A stretch of 62,488 nt of DNA from CAYUWH01 sp964448615. Its GTDB lineage: Bacteria; Patescibacteriota; Gracilibacteria; Peribacterales; Peribacteraceae. The notes beneath the pieces are model-generated. The model saw only the letters and a program-made list of their open reading frames with translations. It was not told where the DNA came from and searched no databases. Where the stretch lies: contig CAYUWH010000004.1 of assembly GCA_964448615.1 (NCBI GenBank), positions 1 to 62,488 on the forward strand, written 5' to 3'. Shown here in pieces: positions 17,194-25,555 of this stretch (position 1 is the stretch's first letter; each line of letters starts with the position of its first letter). Position numbers and translations under genes: made by a program.

Positions 17194-17751
17194 ATGACTA
17201 CTGCAATTTTTGCGTCGATGGCTGCGGTGCCGATGCTCGCTTTCTCCATGCCGTTCCTCCATGGCAATGTTCGCGGCAATGCGAATGTCGATGCCAAAGC
17301 AAAGGCAAACGTGCACCTGACTAACACCGGTTCGGTGCACAATAAGATCTGGGAAAAAATGGCGCGCAAGATGACGTGTCTCGAAGTGCGCCTCGATCTC
17401 GAGAGCAAGCAGCGCGCAGAACTTTCTGCCTATCTGAAAGCGCATCCTATTAAGACACGCGCCGACTTCAAGGCGTATGCAGCCTTCAAGAAAGAATTGA
17501 AGGTGAAGTACAAGGCTCTACAGAAAACTGCGAAGGAAAACTGCAAGAAGCCAACGTCTTCTTCCAGCTCCTCGAAATCTTCTACTTCTAGCAGCGTTTC
17601 GAGTGCGTCGAGCGTTCCGAGCTCCGTGAGTTCGAATAGTTCCGTGTCGACCTCGTCATCCGTGAACTCTTCGTCTTCCCTGAGTTCCATCCTCTCCAGC
17701 ATCAGCTCCTCCCTTGCGAGCTCCATGAGCTCCTCGGTGAGTTCACAGTAA
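17194..17751 (+). CDS. Putative secreted protein with serine-rich tail
   Basis: No family is recognised. The 185-residue protein begins with a signal-peptide-like stretch (TTAIFASMAAVPMLAFSMPF). A central charged helical region (about residues 50-115, rich in Lys and Ala, with two Cys) is followed by about 65 residues that are nearly all Ser with scattered Val, Thr and Asn. Similar Ser-rich linkers occur in the CAP protein at 31064-31792, so this may be a common surface spacer of the organism. The first ATG has no ribosome site. A terminator follows at 17784. Confidence 0.7.
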   Translation: MTTAIFASMAAVPMLAFSMPFLHGNVRGNANVDAKAKANVHLTNTGSVHNKIWEKMARKMTCLEVRLDLESKQRAELSAYLKAHPIKTRADFKAYAAFKKELKVKYKALQKTAKENCKKPTSSSSSSKSSTSSSVSSASSVPSSVSSNSSVSTSSSVNSSSSLSSILSSISSSLASSMSSSVSSQ

Positions 17752-17783
17752 CAGACACATCCACCTTCATCATTGGTGTGAGG

Positions 17784-17812
17784 AAAAGGCGGCCACACGG
17801 CTGCCTTTTTCG
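17784..17812 (+). terminator. Terminator after the serine-rich gene
   Basis: AAGGCGGCC and GGCTGCCTT pair (one G-T) around ACAC and are followed by TTTTT. Confidence 0.75.
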
Positions 17813-17879
17813 ATGACGTTCCACGGACGAATGGAACCAAAATTTTGTCTACATCTGGCCAAAATTTTGCATTCGTTAG

Positions 17880-17904
17880 AGAGACGCCCATGAAGGGCGT
17901 CTCT
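17880..17904. repeat. REP hairpin upstream of the transposase
   Basis: AGAGACGCCC and GGGCGTCTCT form a perfect 10-bp stem around ATGAA. A reverse-oriented copy (loop TTCAT) lies at 18359-18380, next to the gap in the transposase. Two 11-bp direct repeats CCAAAATTTTG lie just upstream. The pairing of a Y1 transposase with such palindromes is the REP/RAYT arrangement. Confidence 0.8.
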
Positions 17905-17937
17905 ACAGGATACAAACAATTCGTATTGTGGTGTGCT

Positions 17938-18613
17938 ATGGCTGCATTTGAATTTCGTCACCGGTATCGGATCCCATCGATTCGATTACCCGATCGCGAT
18001 TACGCAAAACCCGGATTATATTTTGTTACCATTTGCACAAAATTTCGCACACCTTGGTTTGGGGAAATCCAGAATGGCATCATGTCATTATCAAATATCG
18101 GAATAATCATTGATGAGGAATGGCGAAATATTCCATTGATGCGATCGTATGTGTCCTTGGATGAATATGTGGTGATGCCCGATCATTTTCATGGAATCAT
18201 TCGAATTCATGCGCATGATCAAATGTCCGCGCCAAATGCAATCGATCCGTCAAATGTANNNNNNNNNNNNNNNNNNNNNNNNNNNNNNNNNNNNNNNNNN
18301 NNNNNNNNNNNNNNNNNNNNNNNNNNNNNNNNNNNNNNNNNNNNNNNNNNNNNNNNNNACGCCCTTCATGGGCGTCTCTGTTCTCACAACCAACAACCCC
18401 CACCAACATTGGAAAAAAGGATGTCTGGGTTCAATCGTTAATCAATTCAAACGCGCATGTACCTATCGCATCAAATGCGCAGGAAATGAGGATTTCGCCT
18501 GGCAAACGCGTTATCATGAAAGCGTGGTTCGGCGGGATGCTGCAGAGAAAATCCGGAGGTACATCGGCATGAATCCAAAAAATCATTTGACTCACCTGCA
18601 TAACTATCTCTAA
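17938..18613 (+). CDS. REP-associated Y1 transposase (RAYT/TnpA_REP-like), interrupted by a scaffold gap
   Basis: A single-strand DNA transposase or nickase of the IS200/REP family. The N-terminal half contains RHRYRIPSIRLPDRDYAKPGLYFVTICT and the HUH metal motif in MPDHFHGIIRI. The C-terminal half, after the gap and in another frame, has SIVNQFKRACTYRI, YHESVVRRDAAEKIRRYI and NPKNHL, normal for the family. The frame change across 18259-18358 is explained by the arbitrary 100-N gap. The start at 17938 begins right after the upstream REP hairpin. Whether it is intact cannot be decided. Confidence 0.85.
18259..18358. other. Scaffold gap (100 N) in the transposase
   Basis: A round 100-N gap, so its true length is unknown. 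It begins after the HUH half of the transposase and ends inside the second REP hairpin; a palindromic repeat at the contig end likely broke the assembly. Confidence 0.97.
18359..18380. repeat. REP hairpin, inverted copy, cut by the gap
   Basis: ACGCCC and GGGCGT with loop TTCAT, then CTCT: the reverse complement of the hairpin at 17880. Its outer left arm is lost in the gap. It lies within the transposase reading frame and would encode TPFMGVS. Confidence 0.78.
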
Positions 18614-18730
18614 ACTGCCTGCACTCTACGGAAAAAGCCCTGGAGATTCGTTTCCACGGCATGCTTACGTTCGAGCCCGCCTTTCGCTTTACGCGGAATA
18701 AGCGAGCCAGAGGAACCTCCAAGCACTCGC

Positions 18731-18758
18731 CCTGAACGGTCCTATACCCCTGTATAGT
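18731..18758 (+). promoter_or_regulatory. Probable promoter of the S10-spc operon with overlapping palindrome
   Basis: TATAGT at 18753-18758 is a good -10, about 25 nt before the rplC ATG; the -35 (CCTGAA) is weak. CTATAC at 18742-18747 and GTATAG at 18752-18757 form an inverted repeat covering the -10, as an operator would. Confidence 0.5.
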
Positions 18759-18783
18759 GCCCCAGGGTCCCTTCTTCTCTTCT

Positions 18784-19389
18784 ATGCCAGTCGGTCTTAT
18801 CGCACGCAAAGTCGGCATGTCGCGCGCTTTTCTCCCCAACGGAGAGGCGGTCGCCGTGACGTATCTTGAGGTGAAGCCCAACGTTGTTGTTCGCACTAAA
18901 AATAAGGAGAAAGACGGCTATGACGCCGTTGTTCTCGGTGTTGAACCCAAAAAGTGGAAAACCCGCAAAGGAACAGAGCACACCCGTTTTGCCCTCCAAA
19001 AGGAGTGGAAAGTCGATTCTCTCGACGGAATGGAGGTTGGCAAGCAGATTACGGCCGAGGTCATGCCGGTTGAAGGCATGGTGACGGTGATCGGTGTCAG
19101 CAAAGGTAAGGGATTCCAAGGTGTCATGCGTCGTCACAACTTTAAAGGAGGTAAGGCCTCCCACGGTTCCCACTTCAAGCGTGAACCGGGTTCAGTAGGT
19201 ATGCGTGCCGATCCAGGCCGTATCTTTAAAGGACACCGAATGGCCGGTCACATGGGTCTGGAAAAGACGACGATCAAGCACCGCGCCATTGTTTCTTCCG
19301 ATGCTTCCAAGGGTGTTATTGCCATCAGAGGACCGGTTCCTGGCCCGAATGGCGCACACGTTTATATTACTCTCGAATCTTCCAACTAA
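18784..19389 (+). CDS. rplC: 50S ribosomal protein L3 (uL3)
   Basis: L3 nucleates 23S folding near the peptidyl-transferase centre. The product begins MPVGLIARKVGMSRAF and contains the conserved GVSKGKGFQGVMRRH and GSHFKREPGSVGM stretches that form the long extension. At 201 residues it is of normal length. The ATG at 18784 is preceded by a pyrimidine tract without a Shine-Dalgarno site; an upstream in-frame start would add nine unlikely residues. It is the first gene of the operon because rpsJ is not adjacent here. Confidence 0.97.
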   Translation: MPVGLIARKVGMSRAFLPNGEAVAVTYLEVKPNVVVRTKNKEKDGYDAVVLGVEPKKWKTRKGTEHTRFALQKEWKVDSLDGMEVGKQITAEVMPVEGMVTVIGVSKGKGFQGVMRRHNFKGGKASHGSHFKREPGSVGMRADPGRIFKGHRMAGHMGLEKTTIKHRAIVSSDASKGVIAIRGPVPGPNGAHVYITLESSN

Positions 19390-19406
19390 ACCTCTTCCTT
19401 CTGCTT

Positions 19407-20204
19407 ATGACGATTGATGTCTACTCCTCCGGCGGCGACAAGAAGAAGAGCATGGAATTGCCGGCATCTCTCTTCAGTGCCGATGTGAACTGGGGCCTTA
19501 TGCACCAGGCCGTCGTCATGCAGCAGAGCAATCGCCGTCAGTCTCCTGCCCACGTTCGTACGCGCGGTGAAGTGTGGGGTTCCACCAAAAAGCTCTTCCA
19601 GCAGAAGCACACCGGTCGTGCCCGCAGAGGTGATATTCGCTCCCCGTCGCTTCGCGGTGGTGGTAAGACGTTCGGTCCTCGCAATGATAAAAATTATTTG
19701 AAGGACATGCCGCAGAAGATGCGTCATGCCGCTTTGCGCTCTTGTCTTTCTCTTCAGGCTTCAAAAGGCGTAATTTGCGCCCTCGAAGACTATCCTGCCG
19801 CCATCAAAACCAAAACTGCCGCTGCCCTCCTCAAGAAGCTCCCCACCCAGAAAGGACGCGTCTTGATTGTGCTCGGCGGAAAGCATGATGGCTTGCAGAA
19901 GTCCTTGCGCAATGTGCCTCAGGTTCGCTGCGTTTATGCTGCCTATCTGAGCCCCGAAGATCTGCTCGTCGCACGTTCGATCGTTTTCCTCTCTGATGCC
20001 TTTAAAGTCGCTGAAACGGTATTTGGCAAGCAGGAAGGAGCGCCGGTCAAGAAAGAGAGAAAGTATGCATCCGCCCGCGATGCCGCTGCCGTCGAAGTCG
20101 CAAAGACGAAGGAGAAGACACCTGCAAAACCAAAACGCTCCCCGACCGCCAAAAAACTCAAGGCTGAACCCAAGAAGAAAGCTTCCTCCAAGTCCGCTTC
20201 CTGA
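19407..20204 (+). CDS. rplD: 50S ribosomal protein L4 (uL4) with basic tail
   Basis: L4 lines the peptide exit tunnel. RTRGEVWGSTKKLFQQKHTGRARRGD is the tunnel-loop signature (conserved core WGSTKKLFxQKxTGRARxG). The last 50 residues are an Ala/Lys/Pro extension absent from typical L4 of about 205 residues. No Shine-Dalgarno site is present; the 17-nt spacer is pyrimidine-rich. Confidence 0.96.
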   Translation: MTIDVYSSGGDKKKSMELPASLFSADVNWGLMHQAVVMQQSNRRQSPAHVRTRGEVWGSTKKLFQQKHTGRARRGDIRSPSLRGGGKTFGPRNDKNYLKDMPQKMRHAALRSCLSLQASKGVICALEDYPAAIKTKTAAALLKKLPTQKGRVLIVLGGKHDGLQKSLRNVPQVRCVYAAYLSPEDLLVARSIVFLSDAFKVAETVFGKQEGAPVKKERKYASARDAAAVEVAKTKEKTPAKPKRSPTAKKLKAEPKKKASSKSAS

Positions 20205-20212
20205 TTGATCTC

Positions 20213-20512
20213 ATGGAACTCACCCGCGTCATTCTCGGCAATGTGATCACGGAGAAATCCGAGATCCTCAAGCAGGATAGAACCTATGCTCTGAAGGTTG
20301 ATCCAGCTGCCACGAAAGTTGATATCAAGAACGCCTTGCACAAATTCTTCAATGTCGAGGTGACCAGCGTCCGCGTTCTGCGCGTTGGTTCCAAGACGCG
20401 CGCCGTCGGACCCCGCTCCATCGTAAAGCGCCGTCCCTACAAGAAGGTGTTTGTCACCCTCACCAAGAATTCCAAAGCTCTCGATCTCGCTCAATTCCAC
20501 ACCGTCTCCTAA
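20213..20512 (+). CDS. rplW: 50S ribosomal protein L23 (uL23)
   Basis: A 99-residue L23, located at the tunnel exit where trigger factor and SRP dock. The family core TEKSE, YALKVDPAATKVDIKNALHKFFNVEV and RRPYKKVFVTL is intact. It follows rplD after 8 bp with no ribosome site, so it is probably translated by coupling. Confidence 0.96.
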   Translation: MELTRVILGNVITEKSEILKQDRTYALKVDPAATKVDIKNALHKFFNVEVTSVRVLRVGSKTRAVGPRSIVKRRPYKKVFVTLTKNSKALDLAQFHTVS

Positions 20513-20521
20513 TCCGTCATC

Positions 20522-21370
20522 ATGCCTCCCAAGACTCTTAAACCAACGAGCCCCGCACGCCGCCAAATGACGGTCGCCGACTTCTCGGAGATCACGAAGA
20601 CCACGCCCGAAAAGTCGCTCGTCTACGGTAAGCAGCGCATCTCCGGCCGCGACAACAAAGGTCGCGTCGTCGTGCGTCATCGCGGTGGTGGTCACAAGAG
20701 ATTGTGGCGTCAGGTTGATTTCAAGCAGATCGACAAGCAGGGGATTGTCGGAACGGTAATTGCGATTGAGTACGATCCAAACCGCACTGCCCGCTTGGCA
20801 CTCATTCAGTACGCCGACGGTGAAAAGCGCTACGTCCTTGCTCCACAAACTCTCAAGCCCGGTGACCAGATCATGAGCGGCGAGCGCACCAAAGTGAAGG
20901 TCGGTAACCGCATGCAGTTGCAGCACATCCCCGTGGGATACAAAGTCTTCAATGTCGAAATGCACATGGGCAAAGGTGGTCAGATTGTCCGCTCTGCTGG
21001 CACGTCCGCCACCCTCGTCGGTTTCGACGGTGACCATGCATTGATCGAATTGCCGTCCGGTGAAATGCGCAAGATCCGCAGAGAGTGCACCGCGACGATC
21101 GGAATTGTCTCCAACCCTGATCACAACTTGATCAACATCGGTAAGGCAGGCCGCAAGCGCTGGCTCGGTAAGAAGCCGAATGTGCTCGGTACCGCCATGA
21201 ACCCGGTTGATCACCCGCACGGAGGAGGAGAAGGACACACCTCGATCGGTCTCAAGGCGCCGAAGACTCCATGGGGAAAGAAGGCGTTCGGTGTGAAGAC
21301 GCGCAAGCGCAAATCGCATTCCAACACGCTGATCGTCCGCCGCCGCGTCCGTAAGAATAAGAAGAAATAA
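20522..21370 (+). CDS. rplB: 50S ribosomal protein L2 (uL2)
   Basis: L2 is needed for subunit association and peptidyl-transferase assembly. The 282-residue product has the signatures SGRDNKGRVVVRHRGGGHK and MNPVDHPHGGGEG, which includes the conserved His of the functional loop. Length is normal. No Shine-Dalgarno site precedes it; the spacer is 9 bp. Confidence 0.97.
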   Translation: MPPKTLKPTSPARRQMTVADFSEITKTTPEKSLVYGKQRISGRDNKGRVVVRHRGGGHKRLWRQVDFKQIDKQGIVGTVIAIEYDPNRTARLALIQYADGEKRYVLAPQTLKPGDQIMSGERTKVKVGNRMQLQHIPVGYKVFNVEMHMGKGGQIVRSAGTSATLVGFDGDHALIELPSGEMRKIRRECTATIGIVSNPDHNLINIGKAGRKRWLGKKPNVLGTAMNPVDHPHGGGEGHTSIGLKAPKTPWGKKAFGVKTRKRKSHSNTLIVRRRVRKNKKK

Positions 21371-21406
21371 TTTTTAATTCTCAATGTTCAATTTTTAATT
21401 CTCTAT

Positions 21407-21745
21407 ATGTCCCGCTCCCTCAAGAAAGGCCCGCACATCGATGAGAAGCTCATGAAGAAGGTCATGCAAATGATCGAGAAGGGCGAGAAGAAAATTCTCA
21501 AGACGTGGGCACGCGACTGCGACATCCCGCCAGAATTCGTTGGATTCACCTTCGCAGTGCACAACGGCAAGGAGTTCCTGCCCGTGTACATCACGGAGCA
21601 GATGGTCGGACACAAGCTCGGTGAATTCTCCTGGACCACGAAATTCAAAGGACACGGAGGCAAGATGGCCGCTCCAGAACCCGGTAAGGCCGCCGGCTCT
21701 CCGATGGCTGCTCCTGCCGCCGCTCCCGCTCCCGCTTCCAAGTAA
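21407..21745 (+). CDS. rpsS: 30S ribosomal protein S19 (uS19) with Ala/Pro tail
   Basis: S19 binds the head of the 30S subunit with S13. SRSLKKGPHIDEKL and GHKLGEFSWTTKFKGHGGK are canonical. A tail of about 20 residues rich in Ala and Pro extends beyond the usual end near residue 92. The 36-nt spacer is an AT-rich tandem of TTCAATTTTT/TTCTCAAT units with no ribosome site. Confidence 0.96.
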   Translation: MSRSLKKGPHIDEKLMKKVMQMIEKGEKKILKTWARDCDIPPEFVGFTFAVHNGKEFLPVYITEQMVGHKLGEFSWTTKFKGHGGKMAAPEPGKAAGSPMAAPAAAPAPASK

Positions 21746-21765
21746 TCAGTAATCCCTAAACCCCC

Positions 21766-22236
21766 ATGAAAGCCCACCTCAATTCGGCCCGCATCGCCCC
21801 CAAGAAGGCTAACCTCATCGCCAAGATGGTGAGAGGCATGCCCGTGGGCAAAGCGATGATTGCTCTGCAGCACACTCACAAGAAGGGTGCGCGCATGATC
21901 GAACAGCTTTTAAAGTCGGCGATCGCGAATGCTGAGCACAATGATAAACAGGATGGAACAGTGCTGGTCATCAAAACGCTCGTCGTGAATCAGGGGACTT
22001 CCTACCGCCGCGCTATTCCGAAGGCGAGAGGTGCCGTGCGCCCGATCCAAAAATTCTTGAGCCATATCTCCCTGACGCTTGGTATTGCCGAGGAAAAAAT
22101 GGAGAAAGCTAAGAAGAGCGAGAAGGCTCCTTCCCAAACTGCCAAAAAGTCTGTAAAGTCTCTGAAGACCTCTTCCTCCAAGAAGAAGACCGAAGAGGCC
22201 ATTTCTCCTGATTCCTCTTCTTCCACTCCTGCTTAA
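21766..22236 (+). CDS. rplV: 50S ribosomal protein L22 (uL22) with Ser/Lys-rich tail
   Basis: L22 contributes the second constriction loop of the exit tunnel. The core NSARIAPKKANLIAKMVRGMPV and the loop YRRAIPKARGAVRPI are intact, so macrolide-pocket residues appear normal. About 45 extra residues at the C-terminus are low-complexity Lys/Ser. The spacer is pyrimidine-rich with no Shine-Dalgarno site. Confidence 0.96.
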   Translation: MKAHLNSARIAPKKANLIAKMVRGMPVGKAMIALQHTHKKGARMIEQLLKSAIANAEHNDKQDGTVLVIKTLVVNQGTSYRRAIPKARGAVRPIQKFLSHISLTLGIAEEKMEKAKKSEKAPSQTAKKSVKSLKTSSSKKKTEEAISPDSSSSTPA

Positions 22237-22237
22237 T

Positions 22238-22927
22238 ATGGGTCAGAAAGTTAACCCCAACGGCTTCCGTATTGGAATGACCCGCACGTGGCCTTCCACT
22301 TGGTTTGCAAAGGGCAAAAAGTTTCGCGAACTCTTCTTGCAGGACCAGCTGATCCGCCGTCACATTACGGGCAAGTTGAAGGAAGCAGGTGTAAGCCAGA
22401 TTGATATCGAGCGCGGTAAGAAAGTTTCTGTCGCCATCCACACGTCCAAGCCGGGCGTGATCATCGGCAAGCAGGGTGCTGCAATTGAAGAACTTCGCAA
22501 GAATCTTGAGGCTCAATTCAATACGCCATTCGAAGTTGATATCCGCGAAATCCGCAACGCCGATAGTGATGCAGAAGTGATTGCCGAGAGCATCCAAGGA
22601 CAAATCCAGCGTCGTATGCCGTACCGCCGTGCCTGCAAAATGGCCTTGGAGAAAGCGATGCAGTCCGGTGCGCTCGGTGTGAAAGTCGCGGTATCCGGCC
22701 GCTTGAACGGTGCGGAAATCGCACGCGGTGACACCTTCAAAGAAGGCAACATTCCTCTGCAGACTCTCCGCGCGAACATTCAGTTCGCCCGCCGCCATGC
22801 CGTGACGAAGTACGGCACGATCGGCGTACAGGTCTGGGTCTATAAAGGATTGGTGTTTAAGAATGTGCAGCAAGTTCAGTCCGCTGCATTGAATGCTCCC
22901 AAGTCCGAAGCTTCCGCTTCCCATTAA
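22238..22927 (+). CDS. rpsC: 30S ribosomal protein S3 (uS3)
   Basis: S3 forms part of the mRNA entry channel. MGQKVNPNGFRIG opens the protein, the KH motif PGVIIGKQGAAIEELR is intact, and the C-terminal domain has the usual GVKVAVSGRLNGAEIARGD. It begins 1 bp after the rplV stop. The 229-residue length is normal. Confidence 0.97.
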   Translation: MGQKVNPNGFRIGMTRTWPSTWFAKGKKFRELFLQDQLIRRHITGKLKEAGVSQIDIERGKKVSVAIHTSKPGVIIGKQGAAIEELRKNLEAQFNTPFEVDIREIRNADSDAEVIAESIQGQIQRRMPYRRACKMALEKAMQSGALGVKVAVSGRLNGAEIARGDTFKEGNIPLQTLRANIQFARRHAVTKYGTIGVQVWVYKGLVFKNVQQVQSAALNAPKSEASASH

Positions 22928-22972
22928 CTCTGAGCCTGTCGAAGGGCTAAGAACTCCTCACTCCTCCTCCCC

Positions 22973-23407
22973 ATGTTAGAGCCTAAGAAGATCAAATACC
23001 GCAAGCCCCACCGCAACCGTGGCAAATTCTATGCCAAGGCCACACGTGGTGCGACCCTCGCATTCGGTTCCATCGGACTGAAGGCAATGACGGGCGGTGA
23101 GATCACGGCTCGCCAGATCGAGGCTGCTCGCAAAGCGATGACACACTCGGTGCAGCGCGGCGGAAAAATCTGGATCCGCATCTTCCCGCACACGGCTGTC
23201 ACCAAGAAAGCTGCCGAGGTGCCGATGGGTGCCGGAAAAGGTGCGTTGGAGTACTACTCTGCCATTCTTCCCCGCGGTACGGTGCTGTTTGAAATGGATG
23301 GTCTTGCCGAAGACAAAGCACGTGAAGCACTCCGCTTGGCCAGCTACAAGTTGCCCATCAAAACGAAGATCGTCACACGCATCGAACATACTTCCTCCAA
23401 AGCGTAA
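22973..23407 (+). CDS. rplP: 50S ribosomal protein L16 (uL16)
   Basis: L16 lies at the tRNA corridor of the 50S subunit. PKKIKYRKPHRNRGK, RQIEAARKAMTHSVQRGGKIWIRIFP and PMGAGKGALEYY are canonical. The spacer before it contains a CTGAGCCTGTCGAAGGGC palindromic-repeat half and a CTCCTC tract but no purine ribosome site. Confidence 0.97.
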   Translation: MLEPKKIKYRKPHRNRGKFYAKATRGATLAFGSIGLKAMTGGEITARQIEAARKAMTHSVQRGGKIWIRIFPHTAVTKKAAEVPMGAGKGALEYYSAILPRGTVLFEMDGLAEDKAREALRLASYKLPIKTKIVTRIEHTSSKA

Positions 23408-23412
23408 TCCCC

Positions 23413-23709
23413 ATGGCTATCCGCACGACCCTCACCGAGCTTCGCAACATGCAACTCCCTGACCTGGAAAAAGAAATCCAGCAGAAGCGCATGTCCCTCG
23501 CGAAGATGCGCCTTGGTCTCGAAATGCGCAGCTTCAAAGACAGTGCTGTATACCGCCGCGACCGCAAGGAATTGGCACGTTTGCTTACGATCCTTGGGGA
23601 AAAGCATGTCGCAGGTGCCAAAGATGCTCCGAAAGCTGCTACTGAGAAGAAAACTGCATTGAAAACCAAGGCCAAACCCAGTAAAGTTCGTGCCCCCCGT
23701 TCCAAATGA
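23413..23709 (+). CDS. rpmC: 50S ribosomal protein L29 (uL29) with basic tail
   Basis: The two-helix L29 core (LRNMQLPDLEKEIQQKRM, LGLEMRSFKDSAVYRRDRKELARL) occupies residues 7-62. About 35 extra basic residues follow, compared with a usual length near 65. Its stop overlaps the rpsQ start (ATGA). Confidence 0.94.
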   Translation: MAIRTTLTELRNMQLPDLEKEIQQKRMSLAKMRLGLEMRSFKDSAVYRRDRKELARLLTILGEKHVAGAKDAPKAATEKKTALKTKAKPSKVRAPRSK

Positions 23710-24029
23710 TTACGAAAAAAGGAACCATCACGTCGGCCAAGAAGATGACGAACACCGTTACGGTGACCGTCCATCGTCAGCTCTTCCACCCTGTGTATAA
23801 GAAGAGCTACCGCATCAGCAAGAAGTTTCTTGCAGATACGAATGGTATGGATCTCTTCATGGGTGATGAAGTGATGATCCAGGAGTGCCGTCCGCTCTCG
23901 AAGCGCAAGCACTTCAAGGTGATGGAAGTGGTGAAGGCTGCTCCCCGTGTCAGTGAAATGAAAGAAGAAGCCGCCCTCAAAAAGGCGATGGGTGAGAAGG
24001 AAGAAACCAGTTCCCCCTCTGCATCATGA
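23706..24029 (+). CDS. rpsQ: 30S ribosomal protein S17 (uS17)
   Basis: OB-fold protein binding 16S rRNA helices 7 and 11. TSAKKMTNTVTVTVHRQLFHPVYKK and ECRPLSKRKHFKVMEVV are family motifs. At 107 residues it has an acidic/Ser tail of about 20 residues. It overlaps its neighbours by 4 bp at both ends, so coupling replaces a ribosome site. Confidence 0.95.
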   Translation: MITKKGTITSAKKMTNTVTVTVHRQLFHPVYKKSYRISKKFLADTNGMDLFMGDEVMIQECRPLSKRKHFKVMEVVKAAPRVSEMKEEAALKKAMGEKEETSSPSAS

Positions 24030-24397
24030 TTCAGTCTACTACCTGGCTCACGGTTGCCGACAACACAGGCGCGAAAATCGCGAACTGCATCCGCGTCCTT
24101 GGTGGTACTCGCCGCCGGTATGCCCGCGTCGGCGATGTGATCATCGTCTCCATTAAAGAAGCAGAGCCACGCGGCACGGTGAAGAAGAAAGCAGTCGAGC
24201 ATGCCGTGGTGGTACGCACAAAGACCATGATTCGCCGCAAAGATGGTTCCGGTGTGCGCTTCGATGACAACGCGTGTGTCATCATCCAGAAAGGTGATGG
24301 TTTGCCCAAGGGAACGCGCGTCTTCGGGCCCGTTGCCCGTGAACTCCGCGCCAAGGGTTACCAGAAAATTATTTCCCAAGCCCCCGAAGTCCTATGA
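24026..24397 (+). CDS. rplN: 50S ribosomal protein L14 (uL14)
   Basis: A complete 123-residue L14: MIQSTTWLTVADNTGAK, RRYARVGDVI, RRKDGSGVRFDDNACVI and RVFGPVARELR are diagnostic. Four-base overlaps join it to rpsQ and rplX. Confidence 0.97.
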   Translation: MIQSTTWLTVADNTGAKIANCIRVLGGTRRRYARVGDVIIVSIKEAEPRGTVKKKAVEHAVVVRTKTMIRRKDGSGVRFDDNACVIIQKGDGLPKGTRVFGPVARELRAKGYQKIISQAPEVL

Positions 24398-24948
24398 AAA
24401 TCCGCACCGGTGATACCGTGTACGTCATTAGCGGCAAGGATAAGGGTAAGAGCGGAAAAGTGATCCGTGTACTTCCTCTGAAGAATCGCATCATTGTCGA
24501 GGGTGTGAACATGCGCGTGCGTCACATTCGCAAGACCGCGCAGGGTCCTGGTCAGCGCATCAAATACGAAGCTGGCCTCGCGCTCAGCAATGTGATGATC
24601 CTTGATCCCAAGACCAAGAAGCCAACGCGTGTGGGGTACAAGATCGACGCAAAGGGGCGCAAAGTTCGCGTTGCCAAGCTAAGCGGTGAAGTGATTGCCG
24701 ATGCCGCAACGACGAAGGCAGAAGCTCCAAAGAAGAAGACTGGCGCCAAGACGAAGAAGGCCGAAGGTGCAGATGAAGGAAAGAAGGCTCCTACCGCAAC
24801 GACTTCCGACTCCACTCCTCCAACCAAGCAACCCTTCTGGAAGCGCGCCTTCACGGGCGGCCCTGAAGGAGAAGGCACCGGAGACAGTAAGGCAAATACG
24901 AATGCCGCCAACCCCGCTACTCAGATCCACCGTTCCTCCGAAGGTTAA
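24394..24948 (+). CDS. rplX: 50S ribosomal protein L24 (uL24) with long low-complexity tail
   Basis: The KOW-domain core (MKIRTGDTVYVISGKDKGK, NRIIVEGVNM, KPTRVGYK) fills the first 105 residues. About 80 further residues are Lys/Ala/Thr/Pro-rich with a single Trp-containing patch. This is the longest extension among the ribosomal proteins here. The core appears functional. Confidence 0.95.
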   Translation: MKIRTGDTVYVISGKDKGKSGKVIRVLPLKNRIIVEGVNMRVRHIRKTAQGPGQRIKYEAGLALSNVMILDPKTKKPTRVGYKIDAKGRKVRVAKLSGEVIADAATTKAEAPKKKTGAKTKKAEGADEGKKAPTATTSDSTPPTKQPFWKRAFTGGPEGEGTGDSKANTNAANPATQIHRSSEG

Positions 24949-24950
24949 TC

Positions 24951-25523
24951 ATGGCTTACTATACGCTTCATGACCGGCTCCGCGGACCGATTGCGACCAC
25001 TCTCAAGAAAGAGTTGGGCATCACGAATGTGCACGCCCTCCCTCGCCTGAAGAAGGTGATCGTGAACGTCGGTATCAACCGCTCCAAGATGGAAGGAAAA
25101 GAAATGCAGGAATATATCGTGGATTCCCTGATGCGCATCACGGGTCAGAAGCCGGTGTTGCGTCTCTCCAAGAAAGCCATCTCGAACTTCAAAATTCGCA
25201 AGGGCCTCGTGGTCGGCGCGATGGTGACGCTCCGCGGCGCGAAAATGGAAGCATTCCTCGATCGCCTTGTGAGCTACGTCCTCCCGCGCATCCGCGACTT
25301 CCGCGGTCTCCCTACGAAACTCGATGGTCAGGGCAACTACGCGATCGGTCTAAAAGAACACACGATGTTCCCGGAAATCCCGACTGCAGACCTTCAGAAA
25401 ACGTTCGGCTTGCAGATTCAGATCACGACGGACGCAAAAGACGATAATCAGGCAAGACACCTCCTCAAGCTCATCGGCATTCCGTTCCGTCCGGATCGCA
25501 AAACGATGGATGCACTCTCGTAA
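24951..25523 (+). CDS. rplE: 50S ribosomal protein L5 (uL5)
   Basis: Binds 5S rRNA and contacts the P-site tRNA. VNVGINRSKMEGK, RLSKKAISNFKIRKG, LPRIRDFRGL and GNYAIGLKEHTMFPEI are conserved. The start is 2 bp after the rplX stop; GAAGG near the end of rplX is one of very few possible ribosome sites in this operon. The protein has 190 residues. Confidence 0.97.
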   Translation: MAYYTLHDRLRGPIATTLKKELGITNVHALPRLKKVIVNVGINRSKMEGKEMQEYIVDSLMRITGQKPVLRLSKKAISNFKIRKGLVVGAMVTLRGAKMEAFLDRLVSYVLPRIRDFRGLPTKLDGQGNYAIGLKEHTMFPEIPTADLQKTFGLQIQITTDAKDDNQARHLLKLIGIPFRPDRKTMDALS

Positions 25524-25555
25524 TTCCCCCTTTCTTCCGCTATTCTCTCCCACTC

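Noticed and set aside
19943..21319. 458-codon antisense reading frame over rplD-rplW-rplB
   Set aside because: It is a shadow of codon bias in strongly conserved ribosomal genes and encodes no recognisable protein.
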